A DNA stretch of 5,369 bases from positions 1-5,369 of the forward strand of contig CAZJJM010000036.1 in NCBI GenBank assembly GCA_964546355.1, written 5' to 3'. Within the stretch, counting starts at the first letter, position 1. The number at the start of each line of letters is the position of its first letter. Below the pieces are notes generated by a model. It made no database searches. It saw nothing but the letters and a program-made list of their open reading frames with translations, and had not been told where the DNA came from. Below are positions 4,876 through 5,369 of the stretch, piece after piece. Position numbers and translations under genes: made by a program. This DNA is from JADLDV01 sp964546355 (GTDB taxonomy: Bacteria; Patescibacteriota; Minisyncoccia; Phycocordibacterales; UBA9973).

Positions 4876-5369
4876 ATGAAAACCTTACGAGAATATATCA
4901 AGGAAGCGGGTGAAAAAGGTGTTGCTATAGGTCACTTTAATATTTCAAACCTGGAAGGATTGCATGGTATTTATCAAGCTGCGAAATCCCTCGACCTTCC
5001 GGTCATTATTGGTGTTTCAGAAGGTGAAGAGAAATTTGCTGGACGTGAAGAAGTGGTGGCACTGGTACGCACTATTCGTGAACGTGACAATTATCCAATA
5101 TTTTTGAACGCTGATCATCACAGTAGTTTTGAAAGTGTGCAGGCATGTATAGATGCTGGCTTTGATATGGTGATTATCGATGGTGCGAAATTACCGCATG
5201 AAGAAAATATTGCACTGACGAAACAATGTGTGGAGTATGCACGAGCATATACCGCTCGCACTGGACGTGATGTTCTTGTAGAAGCTGAGCTTGGATATAT
5301 TGGATCAGGTTCTGATATCAAAGATCATATTCCAGAAGGTGCAGGAGTGCTTACGACACCAGAAGATGC
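4876..5369 (+). CDS. fba: Class II fructose-bisphosphate aldolase, 3' end outside window
   Basis: The first 164 residues of a zinc-dependent class II aldolase, which cleaves fructose 1,6-bisphosphate to dihydroxyacetone phosphate and glyceraldehyde 3-phosphate (or the reverse) in the cytoplasm. Evidence is the N-terminal GHFNISNLEGLHGIYQAA (19-36, compare AVPAFNIHNAETIQAI in GatY), the active-site segment LNADHHSSFES (77-87) with catalytic D80 and zinc ligand H81, VIIDGAKLPHEENI (99-112), and EAELGYIGSGSDI (136-148), matching the family's EAELGRIGG segment. The family usually has LHxDH; here the first His is Asn (N78), a variant I recall in CPR aldolases. The later zinc histidines lie beyond the window. 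Tagatose-bisphosphate aldolase (GatY/KbaY) is a close relative and cannot be excluded from this fragment. ATG 4876 is fixed by the upstream promoter, and the reading frame runs uninterrupted to the right edge. Confidence 0.88.
   Translation, partial: MKTLREYIKEAGEKGVAIGHFNISNLEGLHGIYQAAKSLDLPVIIGVSEGEEKFAGREEVVALVRTIRERDNYPIFLNADHHSSFESVQACIDAGFDMVIIDGAKLPHEENIALTKQCVEYARAYTARTGRDVLVEAELGYIGSGSDIKDHIPEGAGVLTTPED

Noticed and set aside
5118..5321. 67-codon open frame on the - strand within the aldolase gene
   Set aside because: It is antisense to conserved aldolase motifs, with Ser/Ala-rich shadow composition.
1..5369. Alternative genetic code with reassigned TGA
   Set aside because: No gene has an in-frame TGA and all called genes with a visible end stop at TAA, so nothing requires recoding.
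1..5369. A defence, CRISPR, toxin-antitoxin or mobile-element system
   Set aside because: No direct repeat array, transposase, nuclease or toxin-like gene is visible, and the genes belong to separate transcription units with ordinary functions.

Overview
The window is AT-rich (roughly 35-40% GC by eye) and tightly packed: five complete or nearly complete genes and one gene cut at the right edge, with no RNA genes, mobile elements or CRISPR. All five visible stop codons of the called genes are TAA, and no in-frame TGA needs recoding. The sequence style suggests a Candidate Phyla Radiation bacterium, most likely a Parcubacteria-type lineage (inference). The signs are a housekeeping sigma factor with a long Lys/Pro-rich N-terminal tail and a two-residue insertion in region 2, a class II aldolase with an 'LNADHH' metal motif, no Shine-Dalgarno sequences, and very short 5' leaders.

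Layout, left to right. (1) The primary sigma factor RpoD on the + strand, open to the left edge. (2) A perfect 22-bp hairpin that can terminate transcription from both sides. (3) A membrane-anchored DsbA-like thiol oxidoreductase on the - strand. (4) A divergent promoter region of about 110 bp. (5) A 169-residue orphan protein on the + strand, built from three units of a 38-residue helical repeat, followed by a terminator. (6) A probable two-gene operon: a processive family 2 glycosyltransferase of the hyaluronan/PNAG synthase type, and, 10 nt after its stop codon, a membrane-anchored thioredoxin-fold protein with a CTDC motif. (7) A terminator, then the first 164 codons of a class II fructose-bisphosphate aldolase.

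There is no single pathway here. RpoD and aldolase are housekeeping genes. The DsbA-like protein, the glycosyltransferase and the CTDC protein all act at or outside the cytoplasmic membrane, in disulfide chemistry and surface polysaccharide synthesis. The orphan repeat protein looks cytoplasmic and has no evident partner.

The main regulatory theme is a repeated promoter form: an extended -10 (TGnTATAAT or TGnTATACT) lying 8-11 nt before the start codon, which predicts leaderless or nearly leaderless mRNAs for the DsbA-like, glycosyltransferase and aldolase genes. The sigma factor keeps the residues known to read extended -10 elements, while its region 4.2 carries unusual substitutions next to intact -35-reading residues. 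I see no convincing multi-gene undescribed system. The best leads are the leaderless promoter pattern, the 38-residue repeat protein, and the glycosyltransferase/CTDC pair.
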